64,000 bases of DNA from Subtercola sp. (GTDB taxonomy: Bacteria; Actinomycetota; Actinomycetes; Actinomycetales; Microbacteriaceae). The position numbers and the translations under genes were made by a program. The notes beneath the pieces are model-generated. The model made no database searches, was not told where the DNA came from, and saw only the letters and a list, made by a program, of their open reading frames with translations. Location of the stretch: the NCBI GenBank assembly GCA_025463745.1, contig JAODBB010000005.1, positions 1-64,000 of the forward strand, written 5' to 3'. The first letter of the stretch is position 1. Every line of letters begins with the position of its first letter. Of the stretch, positions 43,388 through 51,219 are shown piece after piece.

Positions 43388-44827
43388 ATGACTGAAAACA
43401 CCGCACTGCACCCCGCACTGGTGCCGTTCGAGCGCCGCAAGACGCGCATCGGGCTCGTCTCGGGTGGGCTCGGCACGTACTGGCCGCAGTTTCCCGACCT
43501 CTTGCCCCAGCTGAAGCTCTCGGCGGCGTACATCACCGATCGGTTCAACCAACTCGATGCCGAGGTGGTCGACGCGGGTTTCGTCTCGGATGCCCCTGAG
43601 AGCCTCGTGGCAGCCGAGAAGTTGCGCGTGGCCGACTGCGACCTGATCGTGATCTTTCTCTCGACCTACCTCACGAGTTCGATGGTGCTGCCGATCGCGC
43701 AGCGCACCAAGACGCCCGTGCTCGTGATCGACCTGCAGCCCACCGAGGCCATGGATCACGCGAACTTCGACACCGGCAAATGGCTCGCGTACTGCGGGCA
43801 ATGCCCCGTGCCCGAGGTTGCAAACGTGTTCCGCCGGGCGGGAATCCCATTTCGTTCGGTCTCGGGGTATCTGAAGCAGGAGTCAGCCTGGCAGCGCATC
43901 GAGCAGTGGGTGCATGCGGCCGGGGTCAAGGCGCGGTTGAACAACGCGCGGCACGGGCTGATGGGGCACCTCTACCCGGGCATGCTGGATGTCTCTGCAG
44001 ACCTCACCACGGTATCGACCACCTTCGGCTCGCACATCGAGATTCTCGAGTTCGACGATCTGCGAGTGCGGGTGGATCAGGTCACCGAGGCCGAGGTCGC
44101 CGAACGGATGGCGCTGGCCCGCGACGTCTTCACCCTCGACGAGTCGGTGAACGACGAAGACTTCGCGTGGGGCGCGAGAGTCTCGGTGGGGCTCGACCGG
44201 CTGGTCGACGACTTCGATCTCGACTCGCTGGCCTACTACCACCGCGGTCTCGGTGGTGAGCTGCACGAACGGCTCGGTGCGGGCATGATTCTGGGGGCAT
44301 CCCTTCTGACCGCCCGCGGAATACCGGCGGTCGGCGAATACGAATTGCGCGCGAGCATCGCGATGCTCGCCTCGCACGCGCTCGGCGCCGGCGGCTCATT
44401 CACCGAGATTCAGGCGCTCAACTTCTTCGACAATGTCGTTGAAATGGGGCACGACGGGCCGGCTCACCTCGCCATCAGCGCGCAAGAGCCGTTGCTGCGT
44501 GGACTCGGTGTCTTTCACGGCAAGCGCGGGTACGGCGTGAGCGTCGAGTTCGACGTGAAACAGGGGCCAGTGACTCTGTTCGGTGTGGGTCAAGACCCGG
44601 GCGGCGCGTACGTCTTCGTCGCGTCGCAGGGCGAGGTCGTGCCCGGCCCGCTGCTCGCCATCGGCAATACGACCTCGCGCGTCGACTTCGGCTGCGACCC
44701 CGGTGAGTGGGTCGACGAGTGGAGCGCCACCGGCACTGGCCACCATTGGTCCCTCGCCGTGGGGCATCGAGCCGCAGATTTCCGCGCCGCAGCAAGCCTG
44801 CTCGGCGTCGAATTTCGTCAAGTCTGA
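43388..44827 (+). CDS. L-fucose/L-arabinose isomerase family protein
   Basis: A 479-residue member of the fucose/arabinose isomerase superfamily: IGLVSGGLGTYWPQFPDLLPQ at the start, CDLIVIFLSTYLTSSMVLPIAQ, then QCPVPEVANVFRRAGIPF and HGLMGHLYPGMLDVSADLT, with MGHDGPAHLA and FHGKRGYGVSVEFD later. The family converts aldoses to ketoses with a divalent metal. Since a separate L-rhamnose isomerase follows directly, this one may act on another deoxy- or pentose sugar released with rhamnose. ATG 43388 is preferred; only a weak GACGAAAACG precedes it. Co-transcribed with the GH78 gene 50 nt upstream. Confidence 0.85.
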   Translation: MTENTALHPALVPFERRKTRIGLVSGGLGTYWPQFPDLLPQLKLSAAYITDRFNQLDAEVVDAGFVSDAPESLVAAEKLRVADCDLIVIFLSTYLTSSMVLPIAQRTKTPVLVIDLQPTEAMDHANFDTGKWLAYCGQCPVPEVANVFRRAGIPFRSVSGYLKQESAWQRIEQWVHAAGVKARLNNARHGLMGHLYPGMLDVSADLTTVSTTFGSHIEILEFDDLRVRVDQVTEAEVAERMALARDVFTLDESVNDEDFAWGARVSVGLDRLVDDFDLDSLAYYHRGLGGELHERLGAGMILGASLLTARGIPAVGEYELRASIAMLASHALGAGGSFTEIQALNFFDNVVEMGHDGPAHLAISAQEPLLRGLGVFHGKRGYGVSVEFDVKQGPVTLFGVGQDPGGAYVFVASQGEVVPGPLLAIGNTTSRVDFGCDPGEWVDEWSATGTGHHWSLAVGHRAADFRAAASLLGVEFRQV

Positions 44828-44854
44828 AGTGAAGAGAAAAAGGATCACGACACC

Positions 44855-46024
44855 ATGAGCACCCTCAGCAGCACCGTTCTCAGCCAACTCGAGTCGCAGG
44901 CCATTGAATTGCCCTCCTGGGCGTTCGGCAACTCCGGCACGCGCTTCAAGGTATTCACCACTCCGGGAACCCCCCGCACCATTCAAGAGAAGCTGGCCGA
45001 CGCGGCTCAGGTGAACAAGCTCACCGGTCTCGCACCCCGGGTCGCACTGCACATTCCGTGGGACAAGGTCGATGACTACGCGGCGCTGAAGAAGACGGCC
45101 GCAGACCTCGGGGTGTCGCTCGGCACCGTGAACTCGAACACGTTTCAAGACGACGTATACAAGTTCGGCAGCCTGACTCACATCGACGCGGGCATCCGCC
45201 AGAAGGCGATCGACCACCACTTCGAGTGCATAGACGTGATGAATGCGGTCGGCTCGCAAGACCTCAAGATCTGGCTCGCCGACGGCACCAATTACCCGGG
45301 TCAGGGCGACCTGCGCGGCCGCCAGGATCGCCTGCAGGATTCGCTCGAGAAGATCTACGCCCGCATCGGCGAAGAGCAGCGCCTGGTGCTCGAGTACAAG
45401 TTCTTCGAGCCAGCTTTTTACCATACGGATGTTCCTGATTGGGGCTCCTCGTACGCCCAGGTTTCGGCGCTCGGCGACCGCGCCATGGTCTGCCTCGACA
45501 CCGGTCACCACGCCCCCGGCACCAACATCGAATTCATCGTGATGCAGTTGCTGCGTCTTGAAAAGCTCGGCTCGTTCGATTTCAACTCGCGCTTCTACGC
45601 CGACGACGACCTCATCGTGGGCGCCGCCGATCCGTTCCAGCTGTTCCGTATTCTGTTCGAAGTCGTGCGCGGCGGCGGGTACGGCCCCGGCTCACCGGTC
45701 GCGTTCATGCTCGACCAATGCCACAACGTCGAAGACAAGATTCCCGGGCAGCTTCGTTCGGTGCTGAACGTGCAAGAGATGACGGCTCGCGCGCTGATCG
45801 TCGACCGCGATGCTCTCGACGCGGCCCAGAACGCCGAAGACGTCATGCTCGCCAACGGCATTCTGATGGATGCGTTCTACACCGACGTTCGCCCCGACCT
45901 CGCCGCCTGGCGGGAATCGCGGGGGCTGCCGGCCGACCCGATGAAGGCCTACGCTTCGTCGGGATACCAGACGCAGATCGCCGAAGACCGTGTCGGCGGC
46001 ACGCAGTCGAGCTGGGGCGCCTGA
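44855..46024 (+). CDS. rhaI: L-rhamnose isomerase
   Basis: A 389-residue enzyme of the RhaI (Pseudomonas stutzeri-type) family, converting L-rhamnose to L-rhamnulose. Visible blocks are VALHIPWDKVDDYAALK, LKIWLADGTNYPGQGDLRGR, LVLEYKFFEPAFYHTDVPDW, MVCLDTGHHAPGTNIEFIV and FMLDQCHNVEDKIPGQ, which carry the Glu, Asp and His metal ligands. ATG 44855 follows AAAAAGGA. It is the third gene of the operon, 27 nt after the previous stop. Confidence 0.95.
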   Translation: MSTLSSTVLSQLESQAIELPSWAFGNSGTRFKVFTTPGTPRTIQEKLADAAQVNKLTGLAPRVALHIPWDKVDDYAALKKTAADLGVSLGTVNSNTFQDDVYKFGSLTHIDAGIRQKAIDHHFECIDVMNAVGSQDLKIWLADGTNYPGQGDLRGRQDRLQDSLEKIYARIGEEQRLVLEYKFFEPAFYHTDVPDWGSSYAQVSALGDRAMVCLDTGHHAPGTNIEFIVMQLLRLEKLGSFDFNSRFYADDDLIVGAADPFQLFRILFEVVRGGGYGPGSPVAFMLDQCHNVEDKIPGQLRSVLNVQEMTARALIVDRDALDAAQNAEDVMLANGILMDAFYTDVRPDLAAWRESRGLPADPMKAYASSGYQTQIAEDRVGGTQSSWGA

Positions 46025-46179
46025 CGAGGCTCTCCAACGAGACGCACTGACGCACGACGCAGACGCAGACCTAGACGCAGGCGAGAGGGTCGACCGAAAC
46101 GGCACATCGGCAGTCCGGCAGCTCCGGCGCATCGCATACATCGAACCACATCGCTCAGTCGAAGGGGCAGGTAGACAGC

Positions 46180-47055
46180 ATGACCAGACACGTCGGCGAT
46201 CGCGCCACCAGCTTGGTCGGCCTGGGCGGTGCGTCGTGGTCGATCCACGACGAGGTTGATGAGCCGGGCGCGATAGCGACGATTCATGCCGCGCTATCGG
46301 CGGGCATCACCCTGATCGACACGGCGCGTGCCTATACGACGGTCGATCATCCAGCCCATAACGAAGCCGTGATCGCCCGGGCACTGGCCTCATGCGGTGC
46401 CCCGGTCGACGACGTCTTCATCGTGACGAAGGGCGGGCACTTTCGCGCCGATCACGACACCTGGGCCGAAGACGGGCGCCCCGAGGCCCTGCGGGCCGAC
46501 GTCGAGCGCAGCCTTCTCGCACTCGGGCGCGAATCGCACGACCTCTATCTGCTGCACAAACCCGACGCCTCGGTTGCGATCGACGAGAGTGTCGGGGCAC
46601 TGGCCGAGCTGCAGCGCGAGAGCAAGATCGTTCGACTCGGCGTCTCGAACGTGTCTGACGAACAACTGACCCAGGCTCTTCGTATCGCCCCGATCAGTGC
46701 GGTCGAGAACAGCTTTTCGCCCTTTCGACAGGATGATCGGCCGCTGCTCGAGCGATGCACGTCGCTCGGCATCGCCTATCTCGCGTATTCGCCCCTGCGC
46801 TCTGGGCGCGGGTTCGCCACCGATCGCACGATCTTCGCCGATTCGCTCGCCCTGGCCGACGAGGCCGGAGTCTCGGCGTATCAGCTCTGGCTCGGCTGGC
46901 TGTTGCACCAGGCGCCCGGGCTGATTCCCATCGTCGGAGCGAACTCGCCTCGCACCATCACCGATTCCGCCGGAGCCGCGTGCATCGAGTTCGACCCCGA
47001 GTGGTGGGCGAGCGTCGATCGCGAACTGGCCGCGGCATCCCTTCTCGTTTCGTGA
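46180..47055 (+). CDS. Aldo/keto reductase
   Basis: A 291-residue NAD(P)H-dependent TIM-barrel reductase. The catalytic tetrad is D47 and Y52 (LIDTARAYTT), K84 (IVTKGG) and H126 (YLLHKPD). The C-terminal phosphate-binding stretch is GLIPIVGANSPRTI. In a rhamnose operon it may reduce L-lactaldehyde to 1,2-propanediol or act on the sugar itself; both are guesses. The ATG has GGGGCAGG upstream. The 155-nt gap before it contains a short GACGCA hexamer repeat (about 46055-46080) and nothing else recognisable. Confidence 0.88.
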   Translation: MTRHVGDRATSLVGLGGASWSIHDEVDEPGAIATIHAALSAGITLIDTARAYTTVDHPAHNEAVIARALASCGAPVDDVFIVTKGGHFRADHDTWAEDGRPEALRADVERSLLALGRESHDLYLLHKPDASVAIDESVGALAELQRESKIVRLGVSNVSDEQLTQALRIAPISAVENSFSPFRQDDRPLLERCTSLGIAYLAYSPLRSGRGFATDRTIFADSLALADEAGVSAYQLWLGWLLHQAPGLIPIVGANSPRTITDSAGAACIEFDPEWWASVDRELAAASLLVS

Positions 47056-47124
47056 CCGTTGCCTGTATGTTTCGACCCCATTTTCACCTCACCTTCTGAC
47101 CTCGCACAGATCAAGGACATCTCC

Positions 47125-49161
47125 ATGACGAACCCCACCGCCGCTGAACTGATAGCCCGGTCGAACCGGCTCGGCTCCGACGCGAAGAACACGAACTACG
47201 CGGGCGGCAACACATCGGCGAAGGGCGTCGAGACCGACCCGGTGACGGGTGAGGATGTCGAGCTGCTCTGGGTCAAAGGCTCGGGTGGCGACCTCGGCAC
47301 CCTGACAGAATCGGGGCTCGCGGTGCTGCGACTCGACCGGCTTCGCGCACTGGTGAACGTGTACCCGGGTGTCGAACGCGAAGACGAGATGGTCGCCGCG
47401 TTCGACTACACCCAGTTCGGGAAGGGCGGCGCGGCACCCTCGATCGACACGGCGATGCACGGCATCGTCGACGCGGCACACGTCGACCACCTGCACCCCG
47501 ACTCAGGCATTGCGATCGCGACGGCGGCCGACGGCGAAGAACTCACCGGCCGCATCTTCCGCGGCAAGGTCGTGTGGGTGCCGTGGCGGCGCCCCGGTTT
47601 TCAGCTCGGGCTCGACATCGCAGCGGTCAAGCAATCGAACCCCACTGCGGTCGGCTGCATTCTCGGCGGCCACGGCATCACGGCGTGGGGAGATACCTCT
47701 GCCGAGGCCGAGGCGAACAGCCTCTGGATCATCGACACTGCGGCGGCGTACATCACTGAGCACGGGCGCGAACTTCCATTCGGCCCGGCGCTCGAGGGCT
47801 TCGGCGCTTTGCCTTCGGCCGAGCGGCGGGGGAAGGCGGCGGCACTCGCCCCGACGATTCGCGGGCTCGCGTCGGCCGACAAGCCGATGGTCGGGTCGTT
47901 CACCGATGCTGAGGTAGTACTCGATTTCTTGGGGTCTGCCGAGCATCCGCGGCTCGGCGCGCTGGGTACGAGCTGCCCCGACCACTTCTTGCGCACCAAG
48001 GTCAAGCCGCTGATTCTCGACCTGCCGGCATCGGCATCGGTCGAGGAGTCGATCACGCGGCTGAAAGAGCTGCACGCCGCCTACCGCGAGGAGTATGCGG
48101 CGTACTACGACCGCAACAAGACGCCCGACTCCCCCGCCATGCGTGGGGCCGACCCGGCGATCGTGCTGATTCCGGGCGTCGGAATGTTCTCTTACGGCGC
48201 GAACAAGCAGACCGCGCGGGTCGCCGGCGAGTTCTACATCAACGCGATCAACGTGATGCGTGGTGCCGAGTCCCTGTCGACGTACGCGCCGATCAGCGAG
48301 GCCGAGAAGTTCCGCATCGAGTACTGGGCGCTCGAAGAGGCCAAGCTGGCCCGTCTGCCGAAGCCGAAGTCGCACGCCACCCGGGTCGCCCTGGTGACCG
48401 GTGCGGCATCCGGAATCGGAAAGGCCATCGCCACCCGACTCGCGGCCGAGGGTGCGTGCGTGGTGATCGCCGACCTCGACCTCGCGAAGGCTCAGGATGC
48501 CGCGGCAGAACTCGGCTCGACCGATGTCGCCATCGGGGTGCAGGCCAACGTCACCAGCGCTCTGGAGATTCAGGCCGCCATCGACGCGACCGTGCTGCAA
48601 TTCGGCGGCCTCGACCTCGTGGTGAACAACGCCGGACTCTCGCTTTCGAAGCCCCTGCTCGAGACCACCGACGCAGATTGGGACGTGCAGCACAACGTCA
48701 TGGCCAAAGGGTCGTTCATGGTCTCGCGCGCCGCGGCGAAGGTGCTGATCGACCAGCAGATGGGCGGCGACATCATCTACATCTCGTCGAAGAACAGCGT
48801 GTTCGCCGGCCCGAACAACATCGCCTACTCGGCGACCAAAGCCGACCAGGCCCACCAGGTGCGGCTGCTCGCGGTCGAACTCGGTGAGCACGGCGTGAAA
48901 GTGAACGGCATCAACCCCGACGGCGTCGTGCGCGGTTCGGGTATCTTCTCCGGCGGCTGGGGCGCCAAGCGCGCTGCCGTGTACGGCGTGCCCGAAGAAG
49001 AACTCGGCGCGTACTACGCCAAGCGCACTATTCTCGGCCGCGAGGTACTGCCCGAGCACGTCGCGAACGCCGTCGCCGTGCTCACCGGCCACGACCTCAC
49101 CCACACCACGGGCCTGCACATTCCCGTCGACGCCGGCGTCGCCGCCGCCTTCCTGCGATGA
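47125..49161 (+). CDS. rhaD: Bifunctional rhamnulose-1-phosphate aldolase / short-chain dehydrogenase
   Basis: A 678-residue fusion. Residues 1 to about 410 form a class II aldolase domain with NTNYAGGNTSAKG near the start and the metal motif VDHLHPDS (H122, H124) followed by CILGGHGITAWG. Residues about 418-678 are an SDR with LVTGAASGIGKAIA (T425), NNAGLSLSK and Y568-SATK572. The aldolase splits L-rhamnulose 1-phosphate into DHAP and L-lactaldehyde, and the SDR would oxidise lactaldehyde to lactate, so the two steps are channelled. ATG 47125 has AAGGA 7 nt upstream. It pairs with RhaI and RhaB in the same operon. Confidence 0.94.
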   Translation: MTNPTAAELIARSNRLGSDAKNTNYAGGNTSAKGVETDPVTGEDVELLWVKGSGGDLGTLTESGLAVLRLDRLRALVNVYPGVEREDEMVAAFDYTQFGKGGAAPSIDTAMHGIVDAAHVDHLHPDSGIAIATAADGEELTGRIFRGKVVWVPWRRPGFQLGLDIAAVKQSNPTAVGCILGGHGITAWGDTSAEAEANSLWIIDTAAAYITEHGRELPFGPALEGFGALPSAERRGKAAALAPTIRGLASADKPMVGSFTDAEVVLDFLGSAEHPRLGALGTSCPDHFLRTKVKPLILDLPASASVEESITRLKELHAAYREEYAAYYDRNKTPDSPAMRGADPAIVLIPGVGMFSYGANKQTARVAGEFYINAINVMRGAESLSTYAPISEAEKFRIEYWALEEAKLARLPKPKSHATRVALVTGAASGIGKAIATRLAAEGACVVIADLDLAKAQDAAAELGSTDVAIGVQANVTSALEIQAAIDATVLQFGGLDLVVNNAGLSLSKPLLETTDADWDVQHNVMAKGSFMVSRAAAKVLIDQQMGGDIIYISSKNSVFAGPNNIAYSATKADQAHQVRLLAVELGEHGVKVNGINPDGVVRGSGIFSGGWGAKRAAVYGVPEEELGAYYAKRTILGREVLPEHVANAVAVLTGHDLTHTTGLHIPVDAGVAAAFLR

Positions 49162-49433
49162 CCTCGCCTGCCGTGCGACTCGCGGGCGCCACCCTCCCCC
49201 TGCGGGCCACCCCCTCCCCGCTCCTCGCCCGCGTCCTCCTCCTCGCCCGCGTCCTCCTCCTCGCACGCGTCCTCCTCCTCGCCCGCGTCCTCCTCGCCCG
49301 CGTCCTCCTCCTCGCACGTGCCTGCTCGCCGCGGAATCGAGTTGCCGAAAAAGCCCCCAAAGTCTCGGGTTTGCAGCACATTTCGGCAATTCGATTGGCA
49401 GCGCGGGGTAGAGAGGGCCTGAGGGCGGCATGA
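49158..49433 (+). CDS. Possible 91-residue bridging peptide with (LLARVL) repeats
   Basis: An open frame whose ATG overlaps the aldolase/dehydrogenase stop (ATGA) and whose TGA overlaps the rhaB start (ATGA). Its middle is a run of LLARVL units, hydrophobic with an Arg every five or six residues, encoded by a 15/18-nt minisatellite; the rest is unremarkable. It could be a membrane-active peptide, a translational coupler carrying ribosomes to rhaB, or merely an open repeat. Codon use gives no independent support, and all frames of the repeat are open. Treat as uncertain. Confidence 0.3.
   Translation: MTSPAVRLAGATLPLRATPSPLLARVLLLARVLLLARVLLLARVLLARVLLLARACSPRNRVAEKAPKVSGLQHISAIRLAARGREGLRAA
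49221..49322 (+). repeat. Minisatellite of 15/18-nt units between aldolase and rhaB genes
   Basis: Six head-to-tail copies of CTCCTC(CTC)GCCCGCGTC, of lengths 15, 18, 18, 18, 15 and 18 nt, with two copies carrying GCACG in place of GCCCG. All unit lengths are multiples of three. Confidence 0.85.
49335..49396 (+). terminator. 16-bp hairpin upstream of rhaB
   Basis: AATCGAGTTGCCGAAA (49335-49350) pairs along its full length with 49381-49396, with one G-U pair, around a 30-nt loop. It stands 34 nt before the rhaB ATG and could terminate, attenuate or act as an mRNA processing site inside the operon. Confidence 0.5.
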
Positions 49434-51118
49434 GTGCGCAACGAGGTGGCACGGTTGCCGCGGTCGACTTGGGGGCGACGAGCGGGCGAGTGATGGTGGG
49501 GAACGTGGGCCCGCGCACGCTCGAGTTGCGCGCCGTCGCTCGCTTTCCCAACACTCCGGTGCGAGTGCTCGAGCACGCTGGCACGGGACCGGACCCCGAC
49601 CGCGCACGTTTTGAAGGCGCTGGTGACGATAGCGCGGGCGCCACGAGCACGACCGATGGCACGGGCACCCGCGGCATCAACGACACCGACGGCACCGACG
49701 GCACCGACGGCACGGCACGGTACGGGCTGCACTGGAACATCCTCGAGCTGTACCGCAACGTGCAGGGCGGCCTGCGCGCAGCCGTGCACGACGAACCCGG
49801 CATCGCATCGATCGGCCTCGACTCCTGGGCCGTCGACTACGCGCTGCTGCGCGGTGGCCGGATGCTCGGAACCCCCTACAACTACCGCGACGACCGCACC
49901 GCGGCCGGCGTCGAGGCCGTGCGGCAGCACATCAGCGCCGAAGAGCTCTACGCTCGCAACGGGCTGCAACATCTGCCGTTCAACACCGTGTATCAGCTGG
50001 CTGCCGACCGGGCATCCGGAGACCTCGCTACCGCAGACCGCATGCTGCTGATTCCCGACCTGCTCGGGTACTGGCTCACCGGGCAGCTGCGCGCCGAGAT
50101 CACGAACGCCTCGACGACGGGGCTGCTCGACCCGAATGCCCGGCAGTGGGATACGGAGCTGCTCAACCGCGTCGGCATCCCCGCGACGCTGCTGCCTGCG
50201 CTCATCGAGCCGGGTCAGGTGCTGGGGTCGGTGCTGCCCGGGGTGGCCGCCGAGCTCGGGCTGGGTGTGACGGAGAATGCCGGCCCGGGTTCGCATGAGC
50301 TGAACGTGGTCGCGGTGGGGTCGCACGACACCGCGTCGGCCGTGGTGGCTGTTCCGGCGACGGGCGACGACTTCGCCTACATCTCCAGCGGAACCTGGTC
50401 GCTCGTGGGGGTCGAGCTCGAGCATCCGGTGATCAGCGAAGCGGGCCGCGCCGCGAACTTCACCAACGAGGGAGGAGTCGACGGTCGGGTTCGGTACCTG
50501 AAGAACGTCTCGGGACTCTGGCTGCTCTCGGAGTCGGTGCGCGCCTGGGAACGCGAATCCGGGTCGGCCATGGACCTGCCGACGCTGTTGGCGCAGGCCG
50601 CCGCCGTGACCACCCTGGGCTCCGGCGGAGGTGACGGCTCGCGCGCCAGCACCGGCAGGGGCACGGGCATCGGCACCGGCCCCGTTATCGCGACCTTCGA
50701 CACCGGAGACGACCGGTTTCTGCCTCCCGGCGACATGCCCACCCGTATCGCCGCGTGGTTCACCGAGCACGGGATGCCCGCTCCGCACTCGCCGGCAGAA
50801 TTCACCCGCACCATCATCGAGAGCCTGGCGGCCGACTACGCTGGCACCATCGCTCAGGCTGAAGAGCTGACGGGCAAGCGCATCACGACCATCCACATCG
50901 TCGGCGGCGGCTCACTCAACACACTGCTCTGCCAGCTCACCGCCGACCGCACCGGCCGTACCGTGCTCGCCGGCCCGGTCGAGGCAACCGCCCTCGGCAA
51001 CGTGCTCGTTCAGGGCCGGGCGGCCGGGATGATCGGCGGCACCCTCGAGAGCATGCGCTCCCTCGTAGCCTCCACCTTCGCACCCCGCCGCTACGACCCC
51101 GCCACCCGCCGCTCCTGA
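49430..51118 (+). CDS. rhaB: Rhamnulokinase with low-complexity insertions
   Basis: A 562-residue FGGY kinase that phosphorylates L-rhamnulose at O1. Family blocks are VAAVDLGATSGRVMVG, GLHWNILELYRNVQGGL, SIGLDSWAVDYALL, YNYRDDRTAAGVEAV, VVAVGSHDTASAV, YISSGTWSLVGVEL and IHIVGGGSLNTLLCQLTADRT. Two insertions make it longer than the usual about 480 residues: a Thr/Asp/Gly-rich stretch at about 65-100 (three GACGGCACC units give DGT repeats) and a Gly/Ser/Thr stretch near 400. Both fall in loops between conserved blocks. ATG 49430 has GAGGG upstream. Confidence 0.94.
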   Translation: MSAQRGGTVAAVDLGATSGRVMVGNVGPRTLELRAVARFPNTPVRVLEHAGTGPDPDRARFEGAGDDSAGATSTTDGTGTRGINDTDGTDGTDGTARYGLHWNILELYRNVQGGLRAAVHDEPGIASIGLDSWAVDYALLRGGRMLGTPYNYRDDRTAAGVEAVRQHISAEELYARNGLQHLPFNTVYQLAADRASGDLATADRMLLIPDLLGYWLTGQLRAEITNASTTGLLDPNARQWDTELLNRVGIPATLLPALIEPGQVLGSVLPGVAAELGLGVTENAGPGSHELNVVAVGSHDTASAVVAVPATGDDFAYISSGTWSLVGVELEHPVISEAGRAANFTNEGGVDGRVRYLKNVSGLWLLSESVRAWERESGSAMDLPTLLAQAAAVTTLGSGGGDGSRASTGRGTGIGTGPVIATFDTGDDRFLPPGDMPTRIAAWFTEHGMPAPHSPAEFTRTIIESLAADYAGTIAQAEELTGKRITTIHIVGGGSLNTLLCQLTADRTGRTVLAGPVEATALGNVLVQGRAAGMIGGTLESMRSLVASTFAPRRYDPATRRS

Positions 51119-51219
51119 CTCACGAGCCGAGATCACAAAAACTCACGCAAATTGCGCCCGGAACACGACTTATCGCGATCTCACCTGACCCGAAGACCCA
51201 GCCACCCCGAGGAGACACC

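Noticed and set aside
47503-49803. Antisense open frame of 766 codons on the minus strand
   Set aside because: It mirrors the well-supported aldolase/dehydrogenase and rhaB genes, and arises from high third-position G+C plus the open minisatellite.
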